Shown: positions 60,236 through 64,000 of the stretch, piece by piece | Layout of the letters: each line of letters begins with the position of its first letter | How positions within the stretch are numbered: position 1 is the first letter of the stretch | Origin: Chrysomallon squamiferum | Lineage: Eukaryota; Mollusca; Gastropoda; Neomphalida; Peltospiridae | Assembly: GCA_012295275.1 (NCBI GenBank) | Contig: CM022672.1 | Span: 28,100,472-28,164,471, forward strand | Length of the DNA: 64,000 nucleotides | Reading direction: 5' to 3' | Notes under the pieces: model-generated | Told to the model about the DNA's origin: nothing | Database searches by the model: none | The model's input: the letters and a program-made list of their open reading frames with translations, nothing else | Position numbers and translations under genes: made by a program

Positions 60236-62499
60236 GCGAATTAAACTATAAATTTGTATCTAAATATGTGAAGAAAAAAAAATAATAGCAATAGGTTCAT
60301 CTGCCAAATAATAAAGTAATACAAGATCAAATATATATATATATATATATTTATAAATAAAATAATAAAAATGTTGATGTTTTAGCCAGAGCTTAGTTCA
60401 ACATTTTAATATTTTTGTCACCTTAGTTGTTTGCCCCTATTTTTTCCCCAACAATGCTAACATTATAATTACTAATCTGCTGATTTTAAAATACAGATAG
60501 TATTAAGTAATTGTACTAGAAATAAAATTGGTCCTATATGTTGAAGAACATTCAATAATGCTTTTTCGTTTTCAAATTCAGCATACATAAAATGAAATTA
60601 GACCTTCGTCAAATAAATAAATAAATAATAAGTGATCTTATAGTTTTAAGGTTTTGTCTACCTTCGCTTTAGTAAATCATGAATACATACTAATGGCTAT
60701 TTTACTAAAATAACATTGTGCTTAGTGACACTGTAATAAAATTTAATTTATTCTTTTTGTCTGGTAGAGAACGAACACTTCGGAACATTCCTTCAATTCT
60801 TTGTCAACTATCGTCAACCTTATTTCTTGCGGTAAATTCTTCCACTGCGGTGGCCTGTTTCGTTGGGATGTCTGGGCATTTGTGCAATTACTTACCAAAA
60901 TTTAAAAAATGGACAACTGCCCATCGACAATGTTTATTTTATTTTATTTTATTTTATTTGTTTGTTGTTGTTGTTTATTTATTTTTTATTTTTTTATTTT
61001 TTATTTTTTTGACTTGGGATTCTGAAATAATGATCAGAGTGTAAAATCTGTCAAAACGAAATGCCTTATCCTTGTCTGACAAATAGACTGTTTACGTTAC
61101 ATACCAGACTTAGATGTCTAAGATATTAATGGTATATGAAAAATCCGAATTGCAAAATAGAGAAGGTTCTATAAACGCACAGTGTGGGTTATGGTTTGTT
61201 TTGCACAATTTTGATACCCCTGTACTGTTATAGGATCATTAGAATGTTCAAGACTGTGTGGATTACATGCATTATCAAACTTATTCTAATTGCATTAATG
61301 TTTCTTTTCTTTTTGCTTCATTTTTTTTTTTTTTTTTTTTTTTTTTTGTCATTGGAAGCATATAATGTAATATTCACCTATATCCTTCTTATGAATTTTA
61401 TGAATTTATCATTTATTTTTCCTTAAGATTGTAATTTATTATTATTTACCTGCATCCTGTAACATTCTATGAGTTTATAGTTTACTTGTCCTGAAACATT
61501 ATAATTTAATATTTGTCTATATTCTGTAACACTCTACATCATTTTTGACATTAAAACAAAATCAATTACGCATTTTGTAACCATACAGAAAATATTTAAC
61601 TGTATTCTACAACTTCTAAATTTACTTCCAATATTACTGTAACATTTTAGAAATTTATAATTAACTGATTCTAAAAACGCACACACACACATAACAAATT
61701 TATTTAAGACAAAGACGTAGTTCTCCTTTCGCAATACTATGCAACAAGTTTCCTAAATGAAGAACATGGTTGCTGTAAACCCTTGTTGGTTTTCTTACAG
61801 AACAAATAGCACTCTAAATCAGAAATTCAGCATCTTTGAATGCCAAATGTCTTTGGAATCAGCAGCTCTTACCACTCAATGTTACCACTTGTAACAGTTG
61901 GCTTATGTATCTAACAGAAAATTCCTAAAATGTCCCTGTAAGAAATAATAATTTATACAGACCTTGCTGAATAAAGAATTCAGAACATAACAATTTTCTG
62001 CAGACGACACAACTTCCCTTTCTCTTATATAGTTGCAGCTAACAGTAAAGCCTACATTGTTCTTATCCATGTTTATTTAGATAAACCTCTAGCAGGATGT
62101 GACCCCATTATCATTTATTTGTAGTTCATTTTCACCCCTTTAGACTCAGCATTTTCCAGCTTTATGTACAAGCAATGGTGCCTTCCATTAAAAGTCTGTT
62201 GAAATGTTTTCTTGTAATTACTATTCTTTTAAAAGGTTTCTGTTGCTTTCGTTAAAGCAGTAATTATTCTTGAATGATTACTTTGTCACAGTCTATAAGC
62301 AATTATCAATAACTGTGTTGGTAATGTTGATCAGAACATACCAATGATTTTATACTTCAATACTACTACTAATTATTATAATTCTGTGTCGTTTTTAATT
62401 TTTTTTTTTTAATTCTTATTAAGAGGTTTTCTATTCCTTGAGATTATTATCACTATTTGTTTTCTTCTTTGTCCTGCTTCTGAAATAGCATTGCAGTTC
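59875..62499. other. RCCD1 upstream region and intergenic sequence
   Basis: Contains a (CA)n run at 59915-59949 in or near the RCCD1 leader, a 46-bp poly(T) at 60187-60232, (TA)n at 60332-60350, poly(T) at 61320-61347 and a loose tandem tract at 61420-61680 with TGTAACATTCTA-like words. No gene recognised; the RCCD1 promoter should lie in the first few hundred bases. Confidence 0.55.
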
Positions 62500-64000
62500 T
62501 GACATTGGCAAACAACATTTCTCACAATTCACCTTCTGCTTTCAGTACAGATGCTTTTAAGTGTCAGAACTAAATCTGAAAAGTGGACCATTAATTTTTT
62601 TTCATCTGAAAATGCGTAAGTTTACAACAAGCATTTCTCTGTGGTGGAATTTCAGTATGCTCTTCAGTTAACCCATACTTCAGTAGGACCAGATGAATTT
62701 TATTATAAGTTATTAAACATTTACCTGTTCATCTTTCATATTTCTTTTGAATATTTTAAATAATATCTGGAGAATTTCCTTCTGATTGGAGGAAAGCAAT
62801 TATTATTCCTATTCCCAAGCCGATAAGGATCCAGTAAATCCTACTAGTTATTGTTCTATCACTTTGACAAGTTGTATTTTAAAACCAAAGAAAGAATAAT
62901 CAATCATGGACTAGTCATGTGCACTGTGATGTAGTATGGCTGATAACCTTGTTACATTTGAAACATTTTATAAGAGAAGCTTCCATCCATAATCAGGATT
63001 TGGTTTGTGTATTTGGGGGTTCTTTTTGGAATGAATAAGGTTTACAGTGTCACGTGGAAGATTTTAAATAACTTCCATGGCATGGGCCTAAGACTAAGAG
63101 GTCAATTTCCTGTTTTTATTTCTCAGTTTTCAAAAGGCAAAAAGGTCATGCTCTCTTTTTATAGCTCTCTTGCCTAAACATAATTGTGAATGCTTTGTGT
63201 ATGAGTCAACATTTAAGTCTTACATCCTACATATAATGCAGTGTTTGACAATAAATATATGAATTTGTTTGATGCAAACCAAATGCTGTTTGGTCTTTGC
63301 ATTAAGTGCTTTTTGTCGTTTTCCAACACTGATTTAAGCGACACTTTGGAAACTCCTTCATATTTTGTTTTATCACTTTACTGTACCATCATAAGTTGCC
63401 TTTCATCCTGTGCATCTGAAGAAAGATTGTACAGATGTGTTAGGGTATAAACAGTTTTTCATGGAAATTAAAAACAAGTACCGAGATTACATTCCCTTTT
63501 CTACAGATGGATCACAGGGTGGGAATTCTGTAGCTTGTGCTAGTTCTTCCATCAGATATGCAATACTTATGAGAATGACTGACTCCACATCAGTCTTTAA
63601 TGCTAAAGTTTGGGCAATCATAAAAGCCGTGGAAGAAATAAAGGATTCTAGTGCATCCAAATTTATTATTTTTACCAACTCACTTTCAAGACCCCAAGCT
63701 TTAGATACTATGAAGCAGGACCATTCCTTATTTGGGAAGGTTATATGAAAGTTGGTCTTTTTATCTAAAGCAAATAAAGATACAGTTTATTTGTTGGGTA
63801 CCCAGCCATGCTGGCATAAGATGTAATGAAAAAGCTTTGAACTTGCCACATGCAAATTGGTGTACCTTCTACTGATTTTAAACATTATATTGGCCAGAAT
63901 ATCGTCTCCACTTGGCAAAAGGACTAGAATGGCATATTCATGATGACCACTTCATTGTGTCAAGTCATCCCTGAGGGACTGGCAGGAAAGATGAGATAGC
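62500..64000 (+). mobile_element. RNase H-bearing LINE relic running off the right edge
   Basis: Plus-strand fragments in several frames: VEFQYALQLTHTSVGPDEFY near 62650, SGEFPSDWRKAIIIPIPKP near 62770 (RT fingers), a decayed palm near 63000-63130, VFDNKYMNLFDANQM near 63240 and RNase H at 63480-63750. It belongs to the same family as the minus-strand relic at 53.3-55.5 kb (both share the FDNKY..LFDA block). Stops and frameshifts are frequent. Confidence 0.75.
63410..63748 (+). pseudogene. RNase H domain fragment of the right-edge LINE
   Basis: The longest open part of the element (112 codons), including STDGSQGGNSVACASS, SVFNAKVWAIIKAVEEIKDS and KFIIFTNSLSRPQAL. Of the RNase H acidic residues only the first D (TDGS) is kept: the expected E in AELWAI reads K, and the D in FTDSLS reads N. 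The domain is therefore predicted inactive. Confidence 0.75.

Noticed and set aside
60718-61044. 108-codon plus-strand ORF upstream of RCCD1
   Set aside because: Second half is T-rich low complexity; the first half resembles nothing I recognise and has no supporting splice context.

Overview
This is an AT-rich, repeat-dense eukaryotic (animal) window. Coding sequence is split into short exons by long introns full of di- and trinucleotide runs, poly(T) tracts and decayed retroelements. No tool search was possible, so the taxon is inferred. The PDE gene reads most like invertebrate (Drosophila-type) Pde6, the second gene is RCCD1, and the intron style (very long, GT/GA/ATT-rich, many LINE relics) fits a lophotrochozoan, possibly a cephalopod mollusc. 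The cephalopod part is a low-confidence guess.

Gene 1 (+ strand, about 2.3-50 kb) is a cyclic-nucleotide phosphodiesterase of the PDE5/6/11 group. I could rebuild it exon by exon with consistent splice phases: an N-terminal region with an RKTS motif, GAF-A, GAF-B, an HD-type PDE catalytic domain carrying the full metal-site and glutamine signature, and a basic, low-complexity tail ending in a CaaX box (CTVS). The core form is 941 aa. Four further exon-like blocks, all phase 0-0 and all multiples of three, sit in the 16-kb intron inside GAF-B and would add up to 109 aa in one loop. Near the C-terminus two homologous exons (44225-44324 and 45704-45821) have the same phase (0 to 1) and cannot both be included without a frameshift, so they look like mutually exclusive alternative exons for the last catalytic helices.

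Gene 2 (- strand, about 55.8-59.9 kb) is a complete six-exon RCCD1 orthologue (RCC1-repeat protein, 356 aa). The two genes converge tail to tail.

Mobile DNA: a degenerate minus-strand LINE (20.2-22.7 kb) with recognisable reverse-transcriptase motifs; a Tigger/pogo-type DNA transposon relic with terminal inverted repeats (26960-27700); and two relics of one RNase H-bearing LINE family on either side of RCCD1, at 53.3-55.5 kb (-) and 62.5-64.0 kb (+, running off the window). Weaker tRNA-like SINE heads and one MITE-like element are also present. Several tandem arrays are visible: a 25-bp unit, a 31-bp unit, a 23-bp unit, a 53-bp perfect duplication and a decayed TTCGTAAC/TCGAATG array. No intact tRNA, rRNA, CRISPR or prokaryotic feature was seen.
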